Assembly: GCA_023665575.1 (NCBI GenBank) | Contig: JAMPDQ010000002.1 | Coordinates: 81,059 to 145,058 of the forward strand | Reading direction: 5' to 3' | Source of the DNA: Candidatus Amulumruptor caecigallinarius | Lineage (GTDB): Bacteria; Bacteroidota; Bacteroidia; Bacteroidales; Muribaculaceae | Length of the DNA: 64,000 nucleotides | Position numbers and translations under genes: made by a program | Shown: positions 54,217-63,600 of the stretch, piece after piece | Numbering within the stretch: position 1 is the stretch's first letter | Layout of the letters: the number at the start of each line of letters is the position of its first letter | Notes under the pieces: generated by a model | What the model was told of the DNA's origin: nothing | Databases searched by the model: none | Seen by the model: the letters and a program-made list of their open reading frames with translations, nothing else

Positions 54217-54286
54217 GAGTTTTTCATGGTATTAGATTTTAAGGTTAACGCAAGATTGGTTGTCGTGATGACAATCAATTTTTTTT
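54217..54286 (+). ncRNA. Candidate small RNA 2 (twin of the one at 39806)
   Basis: A -7 box TAATTTTG (54204-54211), leader TTTTTCATGGTATTAGAT, AAGGTTAACGCAAG, and a terminator ATTGGTTGTC (54255-54264) / GACAATCAAT (54270-54279) with eight T. Leader and spacing agree with the module at 39793-39876. The next plus-strand gene is 540 bp away, so the RNA appears autonomous. Confidence 0.45.
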
Positions 54287-54394
54287 AGCCCATATTATTA
54301 CGTTGATATTGCCGTTGTTACTGCCGACACTGTTGCGGGAGTTGTTGCCACAGGTATTGCCGTTGATATTGCCGATTTGTTTTTGCTTTGTCAT
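54275..54394 (-). CDS. Possible 39-residue Gly/Asn-rich peptide
   Basis: ATG at 54394 to TGA at 54277-54275. The sequence has repeated GN(I/N)N units (QIGNINGNTCGNNSRN, VGSNNGNINV) and one Cys. No promoter box of full strength was found upstream. It overlaps the terminator of small RNA 2 at its end. It may be low-complexity non-coding DNA. Confidence 0.25.
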   Translation of the reverse strand: MTKQKQIGNINGNTCGNNSRNSVGSNNGNINVIIWAKKN

Positions 54395-54584
54395 GTGAAT
54401 TTTATATATTTGCGTAAAATTACTCTATATCAATGAATCATATTGCGTCATGCGCATTATTTCATTCTTATTAACAGATTAATAATTAAATTAATAAACA
54501 AGTGGCCGGATTAAAAACATACTATTCTGTGTGCATAAATGCAGCCGGATTTTGCACCTTCTCTCTGTCGCACAGGATCAACCG

Positions 54585-54679
54585 AGACTCTGTTTCATAA
54601 AAAAATTCAACATTAGGGGCGGCTTGTTTTTGAGATAATTTATTCAATCTCAGAGAGAGCAACATCTCGGTTGTTATTT
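54585..54679 (+). repeat. Family A palindrome, left arm and core
   Basis: GACTCTGTTTCATAAAAAAA, TTCAACATTAGGGGCGGC, TTTTTGAGATAATTTATTC, CAATCTCAGAGAGAGC, CATCTCGGTTGTT. The right arm is missing. Confidence 0.75.
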
Positions 54680-54829
54680 TAATCTGAGCACATATTACAA
54701 TATTACATACACATTACAACATTACATACACAATCTGAGTCGGGAATGCCAATCGGTTGCCGCATTTCCGCAAAGAGTGGAATTTGAATTTAAACCATTA
54801 TAACACATAATTTTCAAGCCCCAGCAGCG

Positions 54830-56296
54830 ATGCCAAGGGCAAAAGTGAATCATTTTATGGAAGAAAACAAAAAGCCCAAAAGACCACGTATCGGCTTGTC
54901 AGGAATTGCGCCTGAATCAGAATCAAATGAACATGAAGCTCGTTATGAAAAGGTGAATTACCCTTCATCTGCACAGCCAACGGCCGGAAACGAGGAGCAG
55001 TCGCTGAATCGGCCATACAATCAAAGAAATTACAATTACCAACGTCCGCAGGGTGGATATCAGCAGAACCATCAGGGAGGCTACCAGCCGCGCCAGCAGG
55101 GTTACCAACCGCGCCAGCAGGGAGGATATCAGCAGAACCGCCAGGGCGGGTATCAGCAGCGCCAAGGGGGTTACCAGCCGCGCCAGCAAGGTGACTATCA
55201 GCCGCGCCGGCAGGGGGGGTATCAGCAGAATCGTCAGGGTGGATATCAGCAACGCCAGCAAGGTGGCTATCAACAGAATCGTCAGCAAGGGGGTTACCAG
55301 CAGAACAACCAGCAGGGATATCAGAACCACCGCGAAGGCGAATTTCAGCAACCCCGCCAGCAGGGAGGCTATCAGCAGAACCGTCAGCAGGGAGGCTACC
55401 AGCCGCGCAACAACCGCCAGCAGGGCGGCTATCAGCAGCGCAACAATAATCGCCAGCCCGGCTATCAGCAGCGCAACAACCGCCCGCAGGGCGGCTACCG
55501 CGGCAATTGGAACAACCAGGGAATGAAATTCACACCGCGCCCCAAGCGCATCGACTATGTGCTTGAGGATATTGACCCCAATGAAGAAATCAGACTTAAC
55601 AAATACATGGCCAACGCCGGAATATGCTCGCGCCGTGAAGCCGATGAATATATTCAGGCCGGGAAAGTGAAAGTCAACGGCGTTGTGGCCACCGAACTCG
55701 GCACAAAGATTTCACGCAGCGATGTTGTGGAATACAATGACAAAGTGGTGACACCCGAGCGCAAATGCTATGTGCTTCTCAACAAGCCGAAAGATTGCGT
55801 CACAACATCTGACGATCCCAACGGCCGCACCACGGTGCTTGACATTGTGAAAAACGCATGCGAAGAGCGCATATACCCGGTGGGCCGTCTTGACCGCAAC
55901 ACCACCGGAGTGCTTCTCCTCACCAACGATGGTGACTTGGCTTCGAAGCTGACACATCCGAAATATGTGAAGAAGAAAATATACCACGTATGGACAGACA
56001 AAGACATTACGGAAGAAGACATGCAGCGCATCGCCGACGGCATCGAGCTTGAGGATGGAGAAATCCATGCAGACGCTATCAGCTATGTGGCAGATGGTCG
56101 CAACCAGGCAGGCATTGAAATTCACAGCGGACGCAACCGCATTGTAAGACGCATTTTTGAGCATCTCGGCTATAGAGTTGTGAAGCTTGACCGCGTATAT
56201 TTCGCCGGACTCACCAAAAAGAATCTTCCCCGCGGCCGCTGGCGTTATCTCACACAGGAAGAAGTGAACTATCTCCGCATGGGGGCATTTGAATAA
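54830..56296 (+). CDS. rluB: RsuA/RluB-family pseudouridine synthase with a long Q/G/Y/N/R repeat arm
   Basis: 488 residues. Residues about 70-225 are tandem copies of QQGGYQQ-NR/PR units with almost no hydrophobic residues but Tyr, a disordered prion-like arm. Residues 245-488 are the enzyme: S4 domain (EIRLNKYMANAGICSRREAD), then YVLLNKPKDCVTTSDDP and catalytic Asp in YPVGRLDRNTTGVLLLTNDG, plus IHSGRNRIVRRIFEHLGYRV. It would modify 23S rRNA. A second ATG at 54857 (MEENKKPKRPRIG) is an equally good start. asnS follows 6 bp downstream. Confidence 0.9.
   Translation: MPRAKVNHFMEENKKPKRPRIGLSGIAPESESNEHEARYEKVNYPSSAQPTAGNEEQSLNRPYNQRNYNYQRPQGGYQQNHQGGYQPRQQGYQPRQQGGYQQNRQGGYQQRQGGYQPRQQGDYQPRRQGGYQQNRQGGYQQRQQGGYQQNRQQGGYQQNNQQGYQNHREGEFQQPRQQGGYQQNRQQGGYQPRNNRQQGGYQQRNNNRQPGYQQRNNRPQGGYRGNWNNQGMKFTPRPKRIDYVLEDIDPNEEIRLNKYMANAGICSRREADEYIQAGKVKVNGVVATELGTKISRSDVVEYNDKVVTPERKCYVLLNKPKDCVTTSDDPNGRTTVLDIVKNACEERIYPVGRLDRNTTGVLLLTNDGDLASKLTHPKYVKKKIYHVWTDKDITEEDMQRIADGIELEDGEIHADAISYVADGRNQAGIEIHSGRNRIVRRIFEHLGYRVVKLDRVYFAGLTKKNLPRGRWRYLTQEEVNYLRMGAFE
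55050..55500 (+). repeat. In-frame tandem repeat encoding the Q/G/Y arm
   Basis: Degenerate 18-24-bp units of the type CAGGGAGGCTATCAGCAG with variation in third positions. Unit number may differ between strains. Confidence 0.8.
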
Positions 56297-56302
56297 AAAG
56301 CT

Positions 56303-57700
56303 ATGGAAAATATAAAGAGACTAACTGTAAGAGAGATATTTACAGACTCATCCCGGCATATCGGCCGGAAGGTTGACGTGAAGGGTTGGGTGCGCACGCG
56401 CCGTGGCAACAAGCATGTGCAGTTTGTGGCGCTCAACGATGGTTCCACCATCAACAATCTCCAGATAGTGTTCGATGCGGAGAAATTCCCGGATGAGACG
56501 CTCAGACAGGTGACCACAGGCTCCTCAATACATGTACAGGGAGAGCTTGTTGCCTCGCAAGGCAAAGGACAGCAGGTGGAGGTGCAGGCAGAAGAGTTGG
56601 AAATTTATGGCACTGCCGACCCCGCCACATATCCATTGCAAAAGAAGGGGCATACGCTTGAATTTCTGAGAGAAAAGGCACATTTGCGCCCCCGCACCAA
56701 CACATTCGGAGCAGTGTTGCGCATACGCCACGCGCTGGCTTATGCCATTCACAAATTTTTCAACGACAAAGGATTTTACTATTTCCACACGCCGCTGATC
56801 ACAGCATCCGACTGCGAGGGAGCCGGCGCACAATTCCAGGTCACCACTCTTCCGCTGAACGATGTGCCGCGTAAAGAGAATGGAGATATAGATTATTCGC
56901 AAGACTTCTTCGGACGCATGGCGAGCCTCACGGTTTCCGGCCAGCTCGAGGGAGAGCTGGGAGCCACTGCGCTCGGATGCATCTATACATTCGGACCGAC
57001 ATTTCGTGCAGAAAACTCCAACACGCCGCGCCATCTTTCGGAGTTCTGGATGATAGAGCCGGAGATGGCCTTCTACGAAATAGAAGACAACATGGACCTG
57101 GCGGAGGAATTCATAAAATACTGCATCAGCTATGCGCTTGAGCATTGCAAAGATGACATAGAATTTCTTGCCGAGCATTTCGACAAAGAGCTTGTGGAGC
57201 GACTTAACTTTGTGGTGAACAATGAATTTGTGCGACTACCCTACACAGAGGGGGTGAAAATACTCGAAGAGTCGGGGAAGAAATTTGAATTTCCCGTGTA
57301 TTGGGGTGTAGACCTTGCCTCGGAGCATGAGCGCTATCTTGTGGAGGAACACTTCAAAAAGCCGGTGATTCTCACCGACTATCCCAAAGAAATTAAGGCC
57401 TTTTACATGAAGCTCAATGAAGATGGCAAGACAGTGCGCGCCATGGATGTGCTGTTCCCGAAGATCGGCGAGATTATCGGCGGTTCGCAACGAGAGGAGA
57501 GTTTTGAGAAACTGAATTCACGCGTTGAAGAGCTCGGGCTCACGGGGATGGACTGGTATCTTGACACACGTCGCTACGGCACAGTGCCCCATTCAGGCTT
57601 TGGTCTCGGGTTTGAGCGACTGGTGCTGTTTGTCACCGGCATGCAGAATATTCGTGATGTGATAGCCTTCCCCCGCTATCCCAACAACTGCGAATATTAA
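56303..57700 (+). CDS. asnS: Asparaginyl-tRNA synthetase
   Basis: 465 residues. The N-terminal OB fold ([20 protein letters not shown]) binds the anticodon. The class II core has motif 2 [40 protein letters not shown] and motif 3 [40 protein letters not shown] and [20 protein letters not shown] favour AsnRS over AspRS. It lies 6 bp after rluB, so both RNA-related genes are probably cotranscribed. Confidence 0.95.
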   Translation: MENIKRLTVREIFTDSSRHIGRKVDVKGWVRTRRGNKHVQFVALNDGSTINNLQIVFDAEKFPDETLRQVTTGSSIHVQGELVASQGKGQQVEVQAEELEIYGTADPATYPLQKKGHTLEFLREKAHLRPRTNTFGAVLRIRHALAYAIHKFFNDKGFYYFHTPLITASDCEGAGAQFQVTTLPLNDVPRKENGDIDYSQDFFGRMASLTVSGQLEGELGATALGCIYTFGPTFRAENSNTPRHLSEFWMIEPEMAFYEIEDNMDLAEEFIKYCISYALEHCKDDIEFLAEHFDKELVERLNFVVNNEFVRLPYTEGVKILEESGKKFEFPVYWGVDLASEHERYLVEEHFKKPVILTDYPKEIKAFYMKLNEDGKTVRAMDVLFPKIGEIIGGSQREESFEKLNSRVEELGLTGMDWYLDTRRYGTVPHSGFGLGFERLVLFVTGMQNIRDVIAFPRYPNNCEY

Positions 57701-57743
57701 TTGCTACTTGCGAAACTTGAGTCATAAAACAGACTCTAATAAA

Positions 57744-59045
57744 ATGCGATTAATCAAGGCTCTCACACTGACAATTTCAATCCTGTTTCTCTTTGCATCA
57801 CATGGTGTTGCGGAGAAACGGGATTCAATTGTTGTCAGTCTGGTGACTTGCTGGCCAGGTGCGGATGTATACGCGCTGTGCGGACATGAGGCTGTGAGAG
57901 TGCGCAGTGCATCAATGGATTCTGTGTGGAACTATGGCACATTTGATTTCAACCAGCCGCATTTTTTATATCGCTTTGTAAAAGGGGAAACCGATTACAA
58001 GCTCACTGCAATACCCTACTCGCTGTTTATGCCCGAATATCTTATAGAGCGACGGCGGGTGGTGGAACAGGAGCTGAATCTCACACAGGATGAAGCCTGG
58101 AAGATGCTTGCGCGACTGCGCCACCGTGCGCTGCCCGAAAACGCCACTTACAGATACAACTATGTCAAAGACAACTGCGCCACGCGCATCATAGACGACA
58201 TAGACCGCTCCACGGATTCAGAGGTGATTTATCCTGACACAGTGAAATATGACACGTTCAGAAATGCCATGCGTGCCTATCACAAAGACTATCCGTGGTA
58301 TCAATTTGGCATAGACGTTGCATTGGGGTCGGGCATAGATTATCAGCTCAAAGGGCGCGATGAAATGTTTGTCCCGCTCGAGATGATGGAGAAGGCCGCA
58401 GGGGCGCATTTGTCAGATGGCAGACAGCTTGTTTCAGCCACACGCGTTCTCAACGAGGGGGATGCTGATGCCACACTCGGCCCGACACACTGGAGCAGAA
58501 CCCCGATTGTGGTATGTTCGGTATTTTTCGTGATTGCAACAATCGCAAGCCTGCTGCAGCTGAAACGCAAGAAGATATTCAGGCCGCTTTATTCCGTATG
58601 GTTTTTTATTTGCGGAGCAGCCGGTGTGGTGGTGACATTTCTTGTGACAATCAGCGTGCACGAAGCCACATCGCCCAACATCCTTATTTTATGGTTGAAT
58701 CCATTGCAACTGATATTGGCAATCGGGGTGTGGTGGCCGAAAAAATTGAGATATGTCAACCTGGCTATTGCATATTACGACGTAATTGTGACGGGAATAT
58801 TGTTAATAATATGGCCGTTTCAGAACCAGTCGGGGAATATCGCCATATTCCCGCTGATGGGAGCCACATTGGCACTAGCACTTGCATATGCAATAATTTT
58901 AACAAAATCAAGTTATAAAATAGAGCGAAATACGCATAAGAATGAAGAGATTAATCTCCTCGGTGCTATTGGGAGCAGTCGCTCTCGGAGGGGTGGCTCA
59001 AAGCATTCCGGCAAAGCCACGACTCGTGGTGGGAATCATCGTTGA
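57744..59045 (+). CDS. lnb: DUF4105 membrane protein, likely lipoprotein N-acyltransferase Lnb
   Basis: 433 residues from MRLIKALTLT. A signal or anchor helix leads to a periplasmic domain with His48 in LCGHEAVRV and Cys145 in YVKDNCATRIIDD, an NlpC/P60-like Cys-His pair. Four or five C-terminal membrane helices follow (TPIVVCSVFFVIATIASLLQ onward). DUF4105 has been reported as the N-acyltransferase that completes lipoprotein triacylation in Bacteroides (Lnb); I rely on memory for that. The last 35 codons overlap the next gene by 104 bp and encode a basic, Ser/Gly-rich tail. An asnS-proximal extension is not coding. Confidence 0.82.
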   Translation: MRLIKALTLTISILFLFASHGVAEKRDSIVVSLVTCWPGADVYALCGHEAVRVRSASMDSVWNYGTFDFNQPHFLYRFVKGETDYKLTAIPYSLFMPEYLIERRRVVEQELNLTQDEAWKMLARLRHRALPENATYRYNYVKDNCATRIIDDIDRSTDSEVIYPDTVKYDTFRNAMRAYHKDYPWYQFGIDVALGSGIDYQLKGRDEMFVPLEMMEKAAGAHLSDGRQLVSATRVLNEGDADATLGPTHWSRTPIVVCSVFFVIATIASLLQLKRKKIFRPLYSVWFFICGAAGVVVTFLVTISVHEATSPNILILWLNPLQLILAIGVWWPKKLRYVNLAIAYYDVIVTGILLIIWPFQNQSGNIAIFPLMGATLALALAYAIILTKSSYKIERNTHKNEEINLLGAIGSSRSRRGGSKHSGKATTRGGNHR

Positions 59046-60528
59046 CCAGCTGCGCACCGACTATATAGAGTTACTTCAAGACTATTTCGGTGAGCGGGGA
59101 TTTCAGACCCTGCTGCGGGATGGTGCGTATTTGCGCGATGTAGACTTCCGGGCCTCCGGGCTTGACGCCGCCAATGCCACGGCGTTGCTCTACACGGGTG
59201 CGTATCCATCGGAAACGGGAGTGCCCTCGGCGAGCATTTACGACCGTAACACACCCGGCATCACAATGCGGCCTCCCCTGGCAACACCGGCGGCCGGCGG
59301 CAGCATTTCCAATGACTCCTTCACACCCGAATCTTTGCGTCTGAGCACCATCTCCGATGAGATAGCCATTGACAGCAAAGGGAACTCGGCAATATATGCC
59401 ATAGCGCTCGACCCCCAGCAGGCCGTCATTATGGCGGGGCACGCCGGGAAGGGAGCATACTGGATTAACAACACCTCCGGCAACTGGGCCACATCATCAT
59501 ATTACGGAGCACTTCCGGCAACACTCAACAATCGGAACTTCCGCACTCCGCTATCGCAGCGCATAGACACGATGACCTGGAAGGCCACGGCTGTAGCGCG
59601 CGGCATTGAGGGGGGAAATGCCGGTTTCAAGCACACTTTTTCGCGTTCCGATCGCGATGTATACAAGAAATTCGCTGCTTCCGCACTCGCCAACGCCGAA
59701 ATAACAGATGTGGCAATCGAGCTGCTCAATTCGCTGAATCCGGGAGTGTCGGCCAACAGAACCGACATGCTCAACATAGCATATACGCTCGCACCATTCA
59801 AATATGCGGCCGACGGAGCAGGTCGCACCGAGCTTGTCGACTCATATCTGCGGCTTGACAGCCAGTTGGCGCGTCTATTCAATGCCATCGACAACAGCGT
59901 TGGCATTGACAACACACTTATATGGCTATCCGGCACAGGATATTATGACGATGCGGTTTTAGAAGACAAGAAATATCGCATACCGGGAGGTGAATTCTCG
60001 GTGAAAAAGGCAAAATCTCTGCTCAACTCCTTCCTTTCGGCCAAATATGGGAGTGCTGAATATGTTGGGGCAATCCGCGATGGCCAGGTATATCTCGACC
60101 GCGGCACAATCGAAGGGAAGAGACTCCCGGCAGATGAGGTGATCAGCGAGGCCCGCACATTCCTGATAAAGATGAGCGGGGTGGCCGACGCTTACACCAT
60201 CTCCGACATATTGTCGCCTTCATCGCCCGATGAAGAGAGCCTGCGACTGTCGGTTGACCCGAAAATATGCGGTGACATATTTGTGAGATACGCTCCCGGG
60301 TGGAGTGTGGTTGAAGATGATCGATATCCGCCGGTAACAAAACCGGTAAGAGAGTCGATGATTGCCACACCGGCTCTGATTCGCGGTGCCGGAATTGCAA
60401 AAAGCGTGGTATCCACACCCGTTGAAGCCACGGCAATAGCACCGATGGTTACGGGCAGATTGCGCATACGCTCCCCCAACGGTTCACGCTCCCGGCCTAT
60501 AGAACTTCCCGGACAGCGCAAACAATAA
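58942..60528 (+). CDS. Alkaline phosphatase superfamily protein, apparently catalytically degenerate
   Basis: 528 residues with a signal peptide (MKRLISSVLLGAVALGGVAQ). The fold is clear: LVVGIIVDQLRTDYIELLQD with Asp35, a YTGAYPSETGV segment, YLRLDSQLARLFNAIDNSVG and a C-terminal VEATAIAPMVTGRLRIRSPN. The active-site residues are not: the nucleophile position before AxGH is Ala76, the usual TADHG is SGTGYYDD (about 328-335), the DxxxH pair reads YTLAP, and the GSxxxYDxHVP stretch is RESMIATP. Only one metal ligand remains. A structural or binding role is likelier than hydrolysis. Its start lies within lnb. Confidence 0.8.
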   Translation: MKRLISSVLLGAVALGGVAQSIPAKPRLVVGIIVDQLRTDYIELLQDYFGERGFQTLLRDGAYLRDVDFRASGLDAANATALLYTGAYPSETGVPSASIYDRNTPGITMRPPLATPAAGGSISNDSFTPESLRLSTISDEIAIDSKGNSAIYAIALDPQQAVIMAGHAGKGAYWINNTSGNWATSSYYGALPATLNNRNFRTPLSQRIDTMTWKATAVARGIEGGNAGFKHTFSRSDRDVYKKFAASALANAEITDVAIELLNSLNPGVSANRTDMLNIAYTLAPFKYAADGAGRTELVDSYLRLDSQLARLFNAIDNSVGIDNTLIWLSGTGYYDDAVLEDKKYRIPGGEFSVKKAKSLLNSFLSAKYGSAEYVGAIRDGQVYLDRGTIEGKRLPADEVISEARTFLIKMSGVADAYTISDILSPSSPDEESLRLSVDPKICGDIFVRYAPGWSVVEDDRYPPVTKPVRESMIATPALIRGAGIAKSVVSTPVEATAIAPMVTGRLRIRSPNGSRSRPIELPGQRKQ

Positions 60529-60611
60529 GAAACCACAGTTTGGTCCGGAACAAAATCAAGTGAGTCACAAAGAGGAGGCAAAACGAAAGCACCTCAAAAA
60601 AAAGAAAAGAA

Positions 60612-63600
60612 ATGCTTAACAATCTGTTAAAAAAGATATTCGGCGACCAGTCAGAGCGCGCGGTGAAGCCTCTGTGGAATCGCCTCAAAAATGAAATAAA
60701 TCCCATTTCGGAGGAAATAGTGACAATTTCAAATGACGAGCTCCGCGGCCGCATTGAGAAAATACGCACTGAAATCCGCACAAAATCGGGAGAATACAAG
60801 AGTCAGATAGAAGATATCCGCAAGGAGATTGAGACCCTCGATTATGACAAGCGCGAGCCGCTTTGGAAGAAAATAGACGAACTCCGCGAAGAGATGTTTG
60901 CCAATTATGCCAAAGACCTCGACAGGGTGCTTCCCGAAGTATTTGCCATAGTGAAAGAGACGGCCCGTCGTTTCAAGGAAAACGACACAATCGAAGTGAC
61001 GGCAACAGATGCCGACCGCGAACTTGCCGCCGCCGGCAAAGACTTTGTCAGCATAGAGGGAGACAAGGCCATTTACAAAAATGAATGGCTTGCCGGAGGC
61101 AACCTTATGAAATGGGACATGATGCACTATGATGTGCAGCTCATAGGAGGCATGGTGCTGCATGGAGTGATGAACGGCGGGAAAGTCACCAACAACATCG
61201 CCGAGATGGCCACCGGTGAGGGAAAAACACTTGTGGCAACGCTGCCGGTGTTTCTCAACGCGCTCACAGGCGAGGGTGTGCATGTGGTGACTGTAAACGA
61301 CTACCTTGCGAAACGTGACTCCGAATGGATGGGGCCGCTTTATCAGTTCCACGGGCTCACCGTAGACTGTATCGACAAGACCGAGCCCAACTCCGAAGAG
61401 CGGCGCAATGCATACGCATGCGACATCACCTTCGGCACCAACAATGAATTCGGCTTCGACTATCTTCGCGACAACATGGCCACACAGATTCAAGACCTTG
61501 TGCAGCGCGAACAGCATTACTATGCAATTGTCGACGAGGTAGACTCCGTGCTTATAGATGACGCGCGCACGCCGCTTATTATATCAGGTCCGATTCCGAA
61601 GGGTGACGACCAGATGTTCAATGAATTCAAGCCCAATGTAGAGAAAGTGGTAAATGCCCAGCGCAAGCTTGCCCAGCAGCTTCTGCTTGAAGCTAAGGAG
61701 AAAATCGGCAAGGGGGAATATGAGGAGGGAGGTCTCGCACTCTTCCGGGTATACAAAGCCCTTCCCAAGCATGGGCCACTCATCAGATATCTCAGCGAGG
61801 ATGGCATCAAGCAGTTAATGCTCAAGGTTGAAGCCAAATATATGGCCGACAACAACCGCGAAATGCCGAAAGCAGTGGAGCCGCTCTATTTTGTGATAGA
61901 TGAGAAAAACCACTCCATCGAGCTCACCGACAAGGGTATTGAAGTGCTCTCGGGCACCACATCCGATCCCGATTTCTTTATCCTTCCCGACATTGCATCG
62001 CAGCTGAGCGCCGTGGAAGTGGAGAATCTCACACCCGATGAGAAACGCGAAAAGAAAGACAATCTACTGCAAAACTACTCAGTAAAGGCAGAACGTGTAC
62101 ACACCGTCAACCAGTTGCTGAAAGCTTATACACTGTTTGACAAGGATGTGGAATATGTGATCGACGACAACAAGATAAAGATTGTCGATGAGCAGACAGG
62201 GCGCATAATGGAAGGACGCCGCTATAGCGATGGTCTGCACCAGGCCATAGAGGCCAAGGAGGGTGTAAAAGTGGAGGCAGCCACACAGACCTACGCCACA
62301 ATCACGCTTCAGAACTATTTCAGGATGTATCGCAAGCTGGCGGGCATGACCGGTACGGCCATGACCGAGGCCGGAGAATTCTATGATATCTACAAACTCG
62401 ATGTAATAGAAATTCCCACCAACCGGCCTGTGATACGCAACGACATGAACGACCGTGTATACCGCACTAAAAAAGAGAAATACGCGGCTGTGATCCAGGA
62501 GGTGGAAGACATGGTGAAGGCCGGGCGTCCGGTGCTTGTCGGCACCACATCGGTGGAGATATCCGAGTTGCTGTCGAAGATGCTAAAACTCCGCAAGATA
62601 GAGCATCAGGTGCTCAATGCGAAGCTGCATCAGAAAGAGGCAGATATTGTGGCCCAGGCCGGACAGCGCGGCACAGTCACCATCGCCACCAACATGGCGG
62701 GGCGAGGCACCGACATCAAGCTGTCGCCCGAAGTGAAAGAAGCCGGGGGACTTGCCATCATCGGCACAGAGCGTCATGAGTCGCGCCGTGTAGACCGTCA
62801 GTTGCGCGGTCGTGCCGGACGTCAGGGCGACCCGGGCAGCTCAGTGTTTTTCGTGTCGTTTGAAGACCAGGTGATGCGTCTTTTCGCCAACGACAAGGTG
62901 GTGAAGATGCTTGATCGTCTTGGCTTCAAAGAGGGAGAGATGCTTGAGAATCCCATGATTAACAAGTCGATTGAAAATGCCCAGAAGCGGGTGGAGGAAA
63001 ACAACTTCGGCATCCGCAAGCGTCTTGTGGAATATGATGATGTGATGAATGCACAGCGCAACGGTGTATATGGCAAACGCCAGAATGCACTCCGCGGTGA
63101 GCGTATCGGCATGGATATAGCCAACATGGTGTATGAAGTAAGCACGGACCTGGCCAACGGAGCATACGAGACGTTTGAAGACTTCTCCGATGAAGTGAAC
63201 CGTGCACTTGCCATGGAGGTGCCCTTCAAAGAGGAGGAATTCAGCAAACTCGACTCAGCCGAAATGGCCGAAAAACTTGCGGAGTCAGCCATGGAAAACC
63301 TTTCGCGCAAGAAAGAGAAGATGATGCAGGGAGCATATCCTTATATCAAGGAATTTGTGGAAGAACGCGGGGCCAAAGGTCCGGTGGGAGTGCCTGTGAC
63401 CGACGGACGCCGCATGTTCAACATACGTGCCGATATTGACGAATGCTACAGCAACAACTGCAAGCCGCTTGCCAAGGCTTGGGAAAAAGCGGTGCTTTTG
63501 TCATCAATCGACTCGGCATGGCAGGAGCAGCTCAGAGAGCTTGACGAATTGCGCAAGTCAGTGCAGAATGCCACATATGAGCAGAAAGACCCGCTGGTGA

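Larger units (their letters stand above)
53942..54829. other. Intergenic region of 888 bp: family B fragment, promoter, small RNA, small ORF, family A copy
   Basis: Family B fragment (53948-54006: GGCGAAAAGCAAGGTGG, TTAGAGGTTAGAGGTTACG), HAD promoter (54057-54087), small RNA module (54204-54286), minus-strand 39-residue ORF (54275-54394), family A (54585-54679), and an AT-rich leader of the RluB gene with a repeated TACAATATTACATACACA motif (54700-54730). Confidence 0.65.

Noticed and set aside
54830-55500. Q/G/Y repeats as a CRISPR-like array
   Set aside because: The repeats are in frame, degenerate at third positions, have no spacers and encode one continuous protein arm.
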